Assembly: GCA_947595415.1 (NCBI GenBank)
Contig: CANQER010000015.1
Coordinates: 1 to 14,251 of the forward strand
From: an uncultured Bacilli bacterium
GTDB lineage: Bacteria > Bacillota_I > Bacilli_A > RF39 > UBA660
Reading direction: 5' to 3'
Length of the DNA: 14,251 nucleotides
The notes under the pieces are model-generated. The model worked only from the letters and a program-made list of their open reading frames with translations. It made no database searches and was not told where the DNA came from. Shown one piece after another: positions 6,841 to 13,624 of this stretch. Each line of letters starts with the position of its first letter. The first letter of the stretch is position 1. The position numbers and the translations under genes were made by a program.

Positions 6841-6867
6841 AATTTTCCAACCATTGGCTGGAATTTT
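6841..6867. repeat. Palindrome-bearing repeat, copy next to the ribosome site
   Basis: This 27-base block differs from 6901-6927 at three positions, at an exact 60-bp offset. Its core (6845-6863, TTCCAACCATTGGCTGGAA) is a 19-bp imperfect palindrome, 4 bases from the AAGGAGG of the nuclease gene. It could be an operator or an RNA hairpin controlling translation. Confidence 0.75.
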
Positions 6868-6900
6868 ATTTTTAATAATTATTCAGACGTGTTGAATCTT

Positions 6901-6927
6901 AATTTTCTAACCACTGGTTGGAATTTT
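6901..6927. repeat. Palindrome-bearing repeat, copy next to the putative promoter
   Basis: Second copy; core 6905-6923 (TTCTAACCACTGGTTGGAA) with the perfect inner palindrome AACCA-C-TGGTT. It follows directly after a possible -10 box. The similarity continues weakly into the next ~30 bases (CGTCT and TAATTAT shared on the minus strand), so this is a degenerate 60-bp tandem duplication. Confidence 0.75.
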
Positions 6928-6955
6928 CTATAATTAGCTAGACGAGTTTGACCAA
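6927..6955 (-). promoter_or_regulatory. Possible promoter of the DUF1016 gene
   Basis: Minus-strand TTGGTC (6950-6955), 17-base spacer, TATAGA (6927-6932). Both hexamers are imperfect. Transcription would start inside the upstream palindrome, a layout suited to autorepression. Other A/T-rich -10-like words lie upstream (for example TATAAT at 7022-7027), so the assignment is tentative. The rest of 6956-7055 holds only an 18-codon open frame with no clear ribosome site and is otherwise featureless. Confidence 0.35.
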
Positions 6956-7055
6956 TTTGTTAATTTTCTTATCTAATATAATTTTACCATAAAATTATCG
7001 TTCTAAATCATCATCTTTACTATTATAACTACTAAATTCATTTTTTATCATTTTT

Positions 7056-7123
7056 ATTTTTTTGAAACAAAAAGCGATATGTTCATTTTAAACATATCAC
7101 TTTGTCAACACTCTGAGAATCAA
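7056..7123 (-). repeat. Right terminal inverted repeat of the DUF1016 element (68 bp)
   Basis: Reverse complement of 5612-5679 with two differences; read inward on the minus strand it begins TCAGAGTGTTGACAAAG. Element-specific part 7056-7115. Confidence 0.88.
7065..7103 (-). terminator. Intrinsic terminator within the right inverted repeat, stopping the long minus-strand operon
   Basis: Mirror image of the left terminator: stem 7091-7103 with 7071-7083 and the T-tract read on the minus strand. It faces transcripts arriving from the gene ending at 7128 and keeps them out of the element. Confidence 0.85.
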
Positions 7124-7140
7124 TGATTTAATTTGATTCT
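7116..7140. repeat. 25-bp direct repeat, right copy (candidate target-site duplication)
   Basis: Exact copy of 5595-5619. This copy encodes, on the minus strand, the last three residues (E-S-N) and stop of the membrane-protein gene ending at 7128. In an uninterrupted locus the stop codons of ylxM and this gene would overlap within this one sequence. Confidence 0.85.
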
Positions 7141-8408
7141 ATTTTTATTTTATAATTACTGACATCTTCTACTTTACTAATATCTAAATTAACAATATTT
7201 TCAAGTTCTGAATTACCATTTAAGTTATAACTATAACCATTAGATAATAAAGATTCATTTTTACTATCATACAAAGTTAAATTTAAAACTATGTTTCTTT
7301 TTTCTTGTGAAATATTTTTAATTGTATAGTTAAAAGTTATTATATCACTACCTAAAGATATTTTATCAATACTAATTTTCCAATTATCATAAGCTATATA
7401 ATTAGTATCTTTTATTGATTTTATTTCATCATTACCTTGAACATTATAATTTGAATCAAGACTTTTACCATTACATACATAATCTTTATTTAACAAATAA
7501 TTCATAGCTTTATCGTATTCGTTTAAATTTTCGTAATCTTTACTTTTATCACTTATCTCTACATTAGTTTGTAAAACATAAGTAAGTTGATTATCGTTAA
7601 AATTACTATTTGTACCTGTTATACTTTTATAAGTTAGATAATCAGTATCATTGTTAAACTTTAATCTTTTAGTAGTTGTCCATTTGTTTAATTTATTGTT
7701 AAGATAAACTAACTCAATATTACTTTCTTCACTAGCATCATAAATACTACTGTTTATTTTTTTTACACAGACTAACTGTTTAGTTACATCAACAGTATTA
7801 TTTACACTTTTTTTAGAAAAAACACTAGTTATATTATCTTGGAATAAAACAACTGTTATTATTAAAGCAATCATTCCTACAATAAAAGTTAACATTGTAG
7901 GACTTATTTTTGGTAGTTTAAAAGTTGGTTTCATAGTTGGTTTTATACTACTTACTGGTTTATAAGTATTTTCAGCAAAACTATCATAACTACTTTCAGT
8001 AATTACAGGTTGATCTTCAAAGTTTTTTAAAAAACTAGCTTTTTTAGGATTTTCAAAGATAAATTGTTTGAAAAAATCAGTATAATCTATTACCTTTTTA
8101 CCAGTTTCGTTAGCAGTTATTAATTCCATACTTTTAATATCATCTAAAGGAACTATTTCAACTTTACTTTCCCCTTTTAAAAACTTGTCTAACAATTCAA
8201 AACTTTGATTGTACAAATCTTGACTTTCTATTTTAAATATGATTTTTTTGTTGTCAATAGTTCTTAAGCTACCTAAATAAATTTCTTCTTCACTTAATTT
8301 TTTACTCTCATTGATATAAGCTATAAATTCTTCTTTACCAATTTTAAATATTACAATTACATTAATGCTTTTATCTTTTTCACTAACACTTATAACTTTC
8401 CCTTTCAT
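7128..8408 (-). CDS. Unrecognised single-pass membrane protein with extracytoplasmic C-terminal domain
   Basis: I do not recognise this 426-residue protein. The first ~125 residues form a soluble, beta-rich, charged region beginning MKGKVISVSEKDKSINVIVI, faintly like DUF1292-type small domains. A proline/lysine-rich linker (about 150-168) leads to one membrane helix at about 171-190, followed by ~235 residues rich in N, S, D and Y. The last ~100 residues (from about YIAYDNWKISIDKISLG) alternate hydrophobic strands with a NYTIKNISQEKRNIVLNLTL pattern reminiscent of FxLYD/DUF4352-type immunoglobulin-like domains. Two C-terminal-half cysteines (in LVCVKK and YVCNGK) could form a disulfide. It is last in the recO run, starting 14 bases after the DUF212 gene with AGAGG upstream, and its end lies in the element's target repeat. 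Confidence 0.8.
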   Translation of the reverse strand: MKGKVISVSEKDKSINVIVIFKIGKEEFIAYINESKKLSEEEIYLGSLRTIDNKKIIFKIESQDLYNQSFELLDKFLKGESKVEIVPLDDIKSMELITANETGKKVIDYTDFFKQFIFENPKKASFLKNFEDQPVITESSYDSFAENTYKPVSSIKPTMKPTFKLPKISPTMLTFIVGMIALIITVVLFQDNITSVFSKKSVNNTVDVTKQLVCVKKINSSIYDASEESNIELVYLNNKLNKWTTTKRLKFNNDTDYLTYKSITGTNSNFNDNQLTYVLQTNVEISDKSKDYENLNEYDKAMNYLLNKDYVCNGKSLDSNYNVQGNDEIKSIKDTNYIAYDNWKISIDKISLGSDIITFNYTIKNISQEKRNIVLNLTLYDSKNESLLSNGYSYNLNGNSELENIVNLDISKVEDVSNYKIKIESN

Positions 8409-8422
8409 TCTAATACCTCTTT

Positions 8423-8854
8423 CTAACTAAATAAAAAACTTACAACAGTTCCAAGGACTGCTCCAAAAAATACTTCTATTGGACTATGTCCTAATTGTTC
8501 TTTTAAATGTTTAAATCCCTCTTTAGTATTTTTAGAAAATATTTCATCTAAAATATGGTTAATCACAACTGCTTGTTTGCCACTTTCCATTCTTAGTCCC
8601 ATTGAATCATAAGCAATGATTAACGAAAATACTAAACTAACTGCGAATAAAGGTGTAGTAAATCCTAACTTAAATCCAATAAGCATCGTAATAGAAAAAC
8701 AAAACGACGTATGACTACTAGGCATTCCTCCCATTCCATTTAACAAACGTCCCCATTTTAGTTTACGAGCTTGAATTGATTCGATTGTAAATTTAATTAT
8801 TTGTGCAATTATTAAAGTCAAAAATGGAACTATTAAATACACATATTCTTGCAT
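8423..8854 (-). CDS. Divergent PAP2-family (DUF212/YuiD-like) membrane protein
   Basis: A 143-residue membrane protein with about four helices. It carries the DUF212 signature GRLLNGMGGMPSSHTSFCF (about 35-53), AYDSMGLRMESGKQAVVINHI (about 82-102) and the closing LGHSPIEVFFGAVLGTVVSF. The PSSH motif and the R...H arrangement resemble the acid phosphatase/PAP2 active site, implying a lipid- or undecaprenyl-phosphate substrate, but activity of this branch is unproven. ATG 8852-8854 is preferred because AGAGGTGG, overlapping the recO stop, lies just upstream; a start at 8875 would overlap recO and add seven residues. Ten bases separate it from recO. Confidence 0.9.
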   Translation of the reverse strand: MQEYVYLIVPFLTLIIAQIIKFTIESIQARKLKWGRLLNGMGGMPSSHTSFCFSITMLIGFKLGFTTPLFAVSLVFSLIIAYDSMGLRMESGKQAVVINHILDEIFSKNTKEGFKHLKEQLGHSPIEVFFGAVLGTVVSFLFS

Positions 8855-8864
8855 AAACCACCTC

Positions 8865-9602
8865 TTATATATCAACTTTTGACAAGTTACTAATTAAAAC
8901 TTTACTTTTTAAATAAAGACCTGTATAACGATCATAATAATCATCTAAAAAATGATTGATTTCTTTTTTGGTAATATCACTTACATCTAATTTACTTATC
9001 TTAGATATATCAACGTAGTAAAACATTCTAATTAGTTTAATGGTTTTATCACTTACAATTTTTTCATCAGTACGACAATTATTGCACAAATAACCACCTT
9101 TATAACTCGATAAAGTCGCTATCGAGGAAGTATTACCACATACACAACAACGATCGATTATAGGCATCACACCTAAATAATCCAAATATTTAAGTTCAAT
9201 AATATTAGTTATAACTAAAGGATCAAAATTCTCATTTATCTTAAGTAAACCACTTATAAGTAAGTTATATATATCTTCGTCGTTTTTTTGTTTATAAACT
9301 TGTTCTGCTAACTCTAGTAAAAAAGCAGCGTAACTTATCTTATGAATATCTTTTTTGATGTTTTTAAAATTATCTATTACATCAACAGATGACAGAGTAG
9401 ATAACTTACCTTCTTTGTAATAAACATTGAAATTTCCATATGTAAGTTTACTACTAACACTACGAAGTTCACTTTTTAGAGTTCTTGCTCCTTTGGCTAT
9501 CATACCAATTATACCATACTTTTTAGTTAAAACGTTAATTATTTTACTAGATTCGCCATAAGCTCGTTCGTTTAATATGATCCCTTCTATTTTTTCTAAC
9601 AT
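8865..9602 (-). CDS. recO: DNA repair protein RecO
   Basis: Recombination mediator that, with RecR, helps RecA load on SSB-coated single-stranded DNA. The 245-residue protein has the N-terminal OB fold (EGIILNERAYGESSKIINVLTKKYGIIGMIAKGAR, visible in two consecutive blocks within residues 6-40), a helical centre and a zinc site formed by C152-x2-C155 and C173-x2-C176 (RCCVCG and YLCNNC). Length and domain order are normal. AGGTGAGGT just before the ATG overlaps the yqzL stop, so translation is probably coupled. The position after era and yqzL is the classic Bacilli arrangement. Confidence 0.96.
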   Translation of the reverse strand: MLEKIEGIILNERAYGESSKIINVLTKKYGIIGMIAKGARTLKSELRSVSSKLTYGNFNVYYKEGKLSTLSSVDVIDNFKNIKKDIHKISYAAFLLELAEQVYKQKNDEDIYNLLISGLLKINENFDPLVITNIIELKYLDYLGVMPIIDRCCVCGNTSSIATLSSYKGGYLCNNCRTDEKIVSDKTIKLIRMFYYVDISKISKLDVSDITKKEINHFLDDYYDRYTGLYLKSKVLISNLSKVDI

Positions 9603-9606
9603 TACC

Positions 9607-9693
9607 TCACCTTTTTATTTGTCTTTTATATTCGATATAATATTCTATCTTACCTGTATTTCTAAATAAATCCCATAACAATTGTTTTTTCAT
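9607..9693 (-). CDS. yqzL: YqzL-like mini-protein (28 residues)
   Basis: A short frame between era and recO, beginning MKKQLLWDLFRNTGKIEYYI and ending in a basic tail. The W-x(n)-F-x-x-TG-x-I-x-x-Y pattern is that of YqzL, a tiny protein encoded at the same place, between era and recO, in Bacillus. A strong AGGAAGGTGAT sits five bases before the ATG, and the TGA forms part of the recO ribosome site. At 28 residues it is shorter than the roughly 45-residue Bacillus protein. Function is unknown. Ribosome site, position and motif together make it a real gene rather than chance. Confidence 0.8.
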   Translation of the reverse strand: MKKQLLWDLFRNTGKIEYYIEYKRQIKR

Positions 9694-9735
9694 CTAATCA
9701 CCTTCCTATTAATATAGTGATTAATATAGGTTTAT

Positions 9736-10614
9736 TTATTCAAAATCCTTATATCCAAATTCTGACAAATACCTTTCTTTATCACGCCATTTAGGAATAA
9801 CTTTAACAAAAAGATCTAAATATACTTTTTCATTTAAAAGTTTTTCGATATCATATCTAGCTTTAATACCAATTTGTTTTATCATACTACCATGTGCTCC
9901 AACAATGATTTTTTTAATCGATGGTCGATCAACTATAATAGCTACATTTATCAAATAACCATTTTTTTTCTTTTTAAATTGTTCAATTACACAAGTAGTA
10001 GAATGAGGTATTTCATCTTTAGTTAAATTAAAAATTTTTTCTCTTACTAATTCACTTACAATAAACTCTAAAGATTTATCTGTTATATCATCATCTTCAT
10101 AATACTTGACATCATCTTTTAAGTAGTTTCTAATAACTTTTATTAAAGTATCAATATTAGTATTTTTTAAAGATGATACAGGAACGATTTCTTTAAAATC
10201 ATATAAATCTTTGTATTCTAATATTTTTTTCATTATTTCTTCTTTGGTTAATAAATCAATTTTATTAATAACAAGGATAACTGGTTTAGTTATATTTTTT
10301 AACTGTTCGATTATGTATTTATCACCTTTACCAAGTTTTCCATCAACAAGGAGAATAACTAAATCAACATCATTTATCGTATAATAGGCTTGTCTATTTA
10401 AATACTTTCCTAAATTGTGTCTTGGTTTATGAATACCAGGTGTATCAACAAACACAATTTGCGTATCTTTGGAATTATATATACCTTTAATTGTATTTCT
10501 CGTTGTTTGAGGTTTATCAGATATAATAGCTATTTTACTACCTATTATTTGGTTCATAAGAGTAGATTTACCAACATTAGGTCTACCAATTAAAGCTACA
10601 AATCCAGATTTCAT
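9736..10614 (-). CDS. era: GTPase Era
   Basis: Essential GTPase that binds 16S rRNA and checks maturation of the 30S subunit. The 292-residue protein shows G1 GRPNVGKS (10-17), switch I TTRNTIKGI, G3 VDTPGI, G4 NKID, G5 VSSLK and a C-terminal KH domain with IIVGAHGSMIKQIG as the GxxG loop, ending with LFVKVIPKWRDKERYLSEFG. ATG 10612-10614 is chosen: AGAGG precedes it and MKSGFVALIGRPNVGKS is the normal N-terminus; a start at 10635 would sit inside cdd. It overlaps cdd by 4 bases (ATGA). It shares a ribosome-maturation role with ybeY, two genes upstream. Confidence 0.97.
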   Translation of the reverse strand: MKSGFVALIGRPNVGKSTLMNQIIGSKIAIISDKPQTTRNTIKGIYNSKDTQIVFVDTPGIHKPRHNLGKYLNRQAYYTINDVDLVILLVDGKLGKGDKYIIEQLKNITKPVILVINKIDLLTKEEIMKKILEYKDLYDFKEIVPVSSLKNTNIDTLIKVIRNYLKDDVKYYEDDDITDKSLEFIVSELVREKIFNLTKDEIPHSTTCVIEQFKKKKNGYLINVAIIVDRPSIKKIIVGAHGSMIKQIGIKARYDIEKLLNEKVYLDLFVKVIPKWRDKERYLSEFGYKDFE

Positions 10615-10994
10615 TTTAAATCCTCTTTTCCCCATGGTAAAGTAATAAAATCTTTTATCTTATAACTTTTTTCTCCTTTAGAAGTTACAAGGATTAACTC
10701 ATCTTCCATATCAAAAAATTCTAAAATAGTTTGACGACATACAAAACAAGGCATGGCATAAGAATCACTACTTACCATAAGATAAATTTTAGAAAAATCA
10801 CCTTTTTTATAACCTTTAGTAATAGCTGCGTTTATAGCGTTTCGCTCAGCACAAATAGTAGCTCCATAAGAAGCATTTTCAACATTTACTCCTCTTACTA
10901 TATTTCCATCTTTCATTTTTAAAATACAAGCTACTTTATAATTTGAATATGGTGCGTATGAATTTTGTAATAACTGTTTTAATTCATTAAACAT
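10611..10994 (-). CDS. cdd: Cytidine deaminase
   Basis: Zinc enzyme converting (deoxy)cytidine to (deoxy)uridine in pyrimidine salvage. The 127-residue length fits the small tetrameric type. Zinc ligands and the catalytic glutamate are in CAERNA (C48, E50) and PCFVC (C83, C86); the substrate loop VNVENASYG precedes them. PCFVCRQTI is slightly unlike the usual PCGxCRQ. AGGAGG lies close upstream, overlapping the dgkA stop region. It lies between dgkA and era as in Bacillus. Confidence 0.95.
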   Translation of the reverse strand: MFNELKQLLQNSYAPYSNYKVACILKMKDGNIVRGVNVENASYGATICAERNAINAAITKGYKKGDFSKIYLMVSSDSYAMPCFVCRQTILEFFDMEDELILVTSKGEKSYKIKDFITLPWGKEDLK

Positions 10995-11002
10995 ATTTCC
11001 TC

Positions 11003-11407
11003 CTATATACTTTGAATAAATGTCATAATTCTTGGGATAAAAATTATTAAACCAGAGACAAAAGCTACTATCGAAAAAACAAAAACAGCTGCTGAAGCGG
11101 TATCTTTAGCTACTTTCGCTAAAGGATGAATTTTAGGACAAGTTAAATCTACGACTGCTTCTAATGATGTGTTTATAAGTTCTGTTGCTAAAACAAGACC
11201 CATTAAGATTAAAACTAAAAGCCATTCTGTTAAGTTTATTTTAACAACAATTCCTACAACTACAACTATTATAACAACCAAAAGGTGAATAGTCATACTT
11301 TGTTCATACTTATAAGCATATCTTAACCCATCAAATGAGTAACCAAAACTTTTAATAAAACGCTTAAATCCTGGTTTTTTTTGCCTATCTCTTAATTCTG
11401 AATCCAT
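11003..11407 (-). CDS. dgkA: Diacylglycerol/undecaprenol kinase, DgkA family
   Basis: Integral membrane lipid kinase; Gram-positive members phosphorylate undecaprenol and so feed the lipid carrier pool. The 134-residue protein has a cytoplasmic amphipathic N-terminus, then three helices at about 41-56, 61-75 and 104-125. The catalytic family motif is ATELINTSLEAVVDL (74-88) with E76, N79 and E83, followed by HPLAKVAKDTASAAV (94-108). Its start overlaps the end of ybeY by 23 bases, with AGGAGATG seven bases before the ATG, so the two are translationally coupled. The unusually basic N-terminal stretch is typical for this family in Firmicutes. Confidence 0.95.
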   Translation of the reverse strand: MDSELRDRQKKPGFKRFIKSFGYSFDGLRYAYKYEQSMTIHLLVVIIVVVVGIVVKINLTEWLLVLILMGLVLATELINTSLEAVVDLTCPKIHPLAKVAKDTASAAVFVFSIVAFVSGLIIFIPRIMTFIQSI

Positions 11408-11828
11408 TTAAAATCATCTCCTGACGAGTAAACATTTTTTCTTCATCTTCTTTATTCATATGATCATAACCTAGTAAATGCAAAGTTCCATGAACTGTTA
11501 AAAAAAGAATTTCTCTTTTAAAACTATGACCATAACTAATAGACTGACTTATCGCTTTAGGAACAGATATATAAATATCACCCAGTATTCTTTCTTTTGT
11601 TTTTATATTCATTTTAGAATCTTCTAAAGCAAAACTGATAACATCTGTTACTTTATCAATTCCTCTATATGTTTTATTTAAATTTCTAATTTCATCATCA
11701 TCTACTAATATTACATTAACAACACCATTGGTTACTTTTTCTTTTTTTAAAGTATATTTTACTATTTTGACAATATCCTTTACGTATTTAGCATTCTCTA
11801 CTTTTTTAAAACACATTACTTTATTCAT
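11385..11828 (-). CDS. ybeY: Endoribonuclease/rRNA maturation factor YbeY
   Basis: Metal-dependent endoribonuclease involved in 16S rRNA 3'-end processing and ribosome quality control. The 147-residue protein has the family's H-x3-H-x5-H metal site, HGTLHLLGYDH (H113, H117, H123), preceded by the conserved NKTYRGIDKVTDVISFAL (51-68) and LGDIYISV. An AGGAG eight bases upstream supports the ATG at 11828; M5 is an alternative. Directly upstream in most Firmicutes is phoH, which is missing here. Confidence 0.96.
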   Translation of the reverse strand: MNKVMCFKKVENAKYVKDIVKIVKYTLKKEKVTNGVVNVILVDDDEIRNLNKTYRGIDKVTDVISFALEDSKMNIKTKERILGDIYISVPKAISQSISYGHSFKREILFLTVHGTLHLLGYDHMNKEDEEKMFTRQEMILNGFRIKR

Positions 11829-11879
11829 CTAAAAACTCCTAATAAATAGCTTAATATAACTATTAAAACTACTATTACT

Positions 11880-11908
11880 ATTATATTATAAGTGACTTAT
11901 TTTTTCAA
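11880..11908 (-). promoter_or_regulatory. Possible internal promoter before ybeY
   Basis: Minus-strand TTGAAA (11903-11908), 17-base spacer, perfect TATAAT (11880-11885), overlapping the end of the vanZ-like gene. The 68-base gap here is the largest within the run apart from era-yqzL, so a second promoter driving ybeY to the end is plausible. Confidence 0.5.
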
Positions 11909-12427
11909 TAATTTAGGTAAGTGAATTTGAATGTTTTTACAAAATCTAAATAGGTAAAATCCTATTAATCCTCCTATTAGATTTAAAAGAATATCATCAA
12001 TATCAAAAACTCTTCCTATCACAAGTTGCGTAGTTTCTATAGTAATTGAAGTAATCAAGGTAATTAAAACTATTACTTTAGTTTGGTTGTTTTTTAAAAC
12101 ATAACCTACAAAAAATCCATAAGGAACAAACATAATCATATTGCCAACTACGTTACGAAAGAATAATCCACTTCCAAAATCATATCTAAATATTTCTTTA
12201 AATGGTGTAAAATTAGAAGTTGACCAACTAACATCTTGAAATGTAACAACATGGAACAAACAAAGAATATATATTACAAATCCTAACATTAAAGCTTCTT
12301 TGTAAAAGACAAACTTTTTATTATTAGAATAAAGATAGACTATTCTAATGGTTGTTAGGATGACTGTAAATATTAAAATCATTGGCCATATATTACTAAA
12401 AATAGTAAGGATTATCTGTCTAAACAT
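11897..12427 (-). CDS. VanZ-like family membrane protein
   Basis: A 176-residue protein with about five hydrophobic segments. The VanZ family core is clear: FTPFKEIF (73-80), NVVGNMIMFVPYGFFVGYV (92-110), ITIETTQLVIGRVFDIDDIL (128-147) and LNLIGGLIGFYLF. VanZ itself gives low-level teicoplanin resistance by an unknown mechanism; most chromosomal homologues have no assigned role, so no resistance is inferred. GAGGT overlapping the yqfD stop provides the ribosome site, two bases separating the genes. It fills the position where phoH normally follows yqfD. Confidence 0.92.
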   Translation of the reverse strand: MFRQIILTIFSNIWPMILIFTVILTTIRIVYLYSNNKKFVFYKEALMLGFVIYILCLFHVVTFQDVSWSTSNFTPFKEIFRYDFGSGLFFRNVVGNMIMFVPYGFFVGYVLKNNQTKVIVLITLITSITIETTQLVIGRVFDIDDILLNLIGGLIGFYLFRFCKNIQIHLPKLLKK

Positions 12428-12429
12428 AT

Positions 12430-13620
12430 TTACCTCGATTCTTGTTCTTTTTTTTGATCTTTTATTTTAGCATAAGCTGTTATGTTTTCATTGACTGTAA
12501 AAAATACTACTACTTCTATTTTACTATTCTTTTCTATAACTTTCAAAGTTTTTTGACTAATAATTTCATCTTTTACATTTAATTTACTAAGTAATCTTTT
12601 TTGAGCTAATTCTTCTGCTTTTATAATAGCTTCTTTTTTAGTATATTTTTTATCAATTATTTCTATTTCTCTTTGGGTTTGTTTTACTAATCTAATAGGT
12701 AAAATTGGATGAGATAATAAGTTATTATCTTGTTTTATTTTGTTTTTGTATTTGTTAAAATTAAAAAGTTCAAAATCTTTGTTTAAAAATTTTAAAACGT
12801 AGACATCTTTCATTTTTCCTGTTTGTTTTTCTTCGTAATAAGTATAAGGATAATCAACAGTTACTTGATACCATACTTCACCATAAACTTCTCCTTCTGC
12901 TCTTACTTTGTCTTTTAGTTCTTCGTTTAAATATATTTCACCACTTATTACAACATCACCTTTTTTAACATAGGTATTTTTTTGTTTTACGATTTCTCCT
13001 TTACTAGCTATTACATTTGTGATAATAGCTGATTTGGAAGCAACTATATTTCTAACTTTAGTACTTTTTTTACTATCGTTTATTTTTCTTTCTTCTAATC
13101 TAACGATATATTTAGTTCCTACTTTTTCTATTTCTAACCATTCTATTTTATCTTTATGTTCTTCAATTATTCTTTTTTTTATTTGCTGAATTTCTTCATA
13201 ACTTTTTTGAAAATGATAGGTTTTTATTCCATATTCATCTAATTCGTTATTGATTAGTTTTCTTAGATTTTTATCTGTATGAACTATTTCGATTGAAAAA
13301 ATGAAGTTACTAAGTACATATAGTAATATTATTCCAAATATTATAGCTATTATTAGTATTTTGTTTTTTTCTAAGACTTTTTTTATTTTGATAAATCCAT
13401 AAGTATTGATTGTTTTTATTTCATAGGTTGTTTTTAGTTTTAGTACTTTTTTAAAGTCTTTTTTATAGATCTTTATATTAACGTTGTTATAATTTAGATA
13501 TTTTATTTCTAATATTTCTATTTTATTGGTATATAGTCTTTTGATAAATCGTTCGATATTTTTACCTTGGATATTTATTTTGATAACACTTATAAAGTTT
13601 TTTATAAATTGATTTTTCAT
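12430..13620 (-). CDS. yqfD: YqfD-family sporulation-type membrane protein
   Basis: A 396-residue protein with the YqfD layout: a ~85-residue cytoplasmic N-terminal domain, one membrane helix at about 87-109, and an extracytoplasmic part that includes FSIEIVHTDKNLRKLINNEL (a POTRA-like start) and the family block YIVRLEERK, IVASKSAIITNVIASKGEIV and VKKGDVVISGEI. In Bacillus the gene belongs to the sigma-E sporulation regulon and is paired with yqfC, as here. It begins 4 bases after yqfC with only a weak GAGTTGAT ribosome site, implying coupling. Lysine and isoleucine richness reflects the genome's base composition. Confidence 0.93.
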   Translation of the reverse strand: MKNQFIKNFISVIKINIQGKNIERFIKRLYTNKIEILEIKYLNYNNVNIKIYKKDFKKVLKLKTTYEIKTINTYGFIKIKKVLEKNKILIIAIIFGIILLYVLSNFIFSIEIVHTDKNLRKLINNELDEYGIKTYHFQKSYEEIQQIKKRIIEEHKDKIEWLEIEKVGTKYIVRLEERKINDSKKSTKVRNIVASKSAIITNVIASKGEIVKQKNTYVKKGDVVISGEIYLNEELKDKVRAEGEVYGEVWYQVTVDYPYTYYEEKQTGKMKDVYVLKFLNKDFELFNFNKYKNKIKQDNNLLSHPILPIRLVKQTQREIEIIDKKYTKKEAIIKAEELAQKRLLSKLNVKDEIISQKTLKVIEKNSKIEVVVFFTVNENITAYAKIKDQKKEQESR

Positions 13621-13624
13621 TTAA

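Larger units (their letters stand above)
5620..7115. mobile_element. Candidate transposase-less mobile element carrying a DUF1016/YhcG nuclease gene
   Basis: About 1.5 kb bounded by near-perfect inverted repeats and then by a perfect 25-bp direct repeat. It contains a single gene with its own promoter-like region and terminator. No transposase, integrase or recombinase frame is seen. Removing the element plus one 25-bp copy rejoins two intact convergent genes, which is strong internal evidence for insertion. It could be a MITE-like, trans-mobilised cargo element, or one whose nuclease takes part in its own movement; the sequence does not decide this. Confidence 0.75.

Noticed and set aside
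6956..7055. 18-codon open frame on the minus strand inside the element
   Set aside because: No Shine-Dalgarno sequence, low complexity and no recognisable motif; likely chance.
5620..7115. CRISPR array or reverse-transcriptase/retron-type system in the repeat region
   Set aside because: The repeats are one inverted pair, one direct pair and one two-copy tandem; there are no regularly spaced multiple repeats, no cas genes and no RT motif.
5612..7123. Invertible promoter or phase-variation switch flanked by inverted repeats
   Set aside because: No invertase is nearby, both flanking genes run toward the element, and the perfect direct repeat outside the inverted repeats fits insertion better than inversion.
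9694..9735. Repeated CTATATTAAT words forming a weak hairpin between era and yqzL
   Set aside because: Very A/T rich, stem interrupted by a bulge, no T-tract; too weak to call a terminator or regulatory site.
10731..10922. A 63-codon open frame on the plus strand
   Set aside because: It lies wholly antisense within cdd, whose catalytic motifs are intact; no ribosome site and a low-complexity product.
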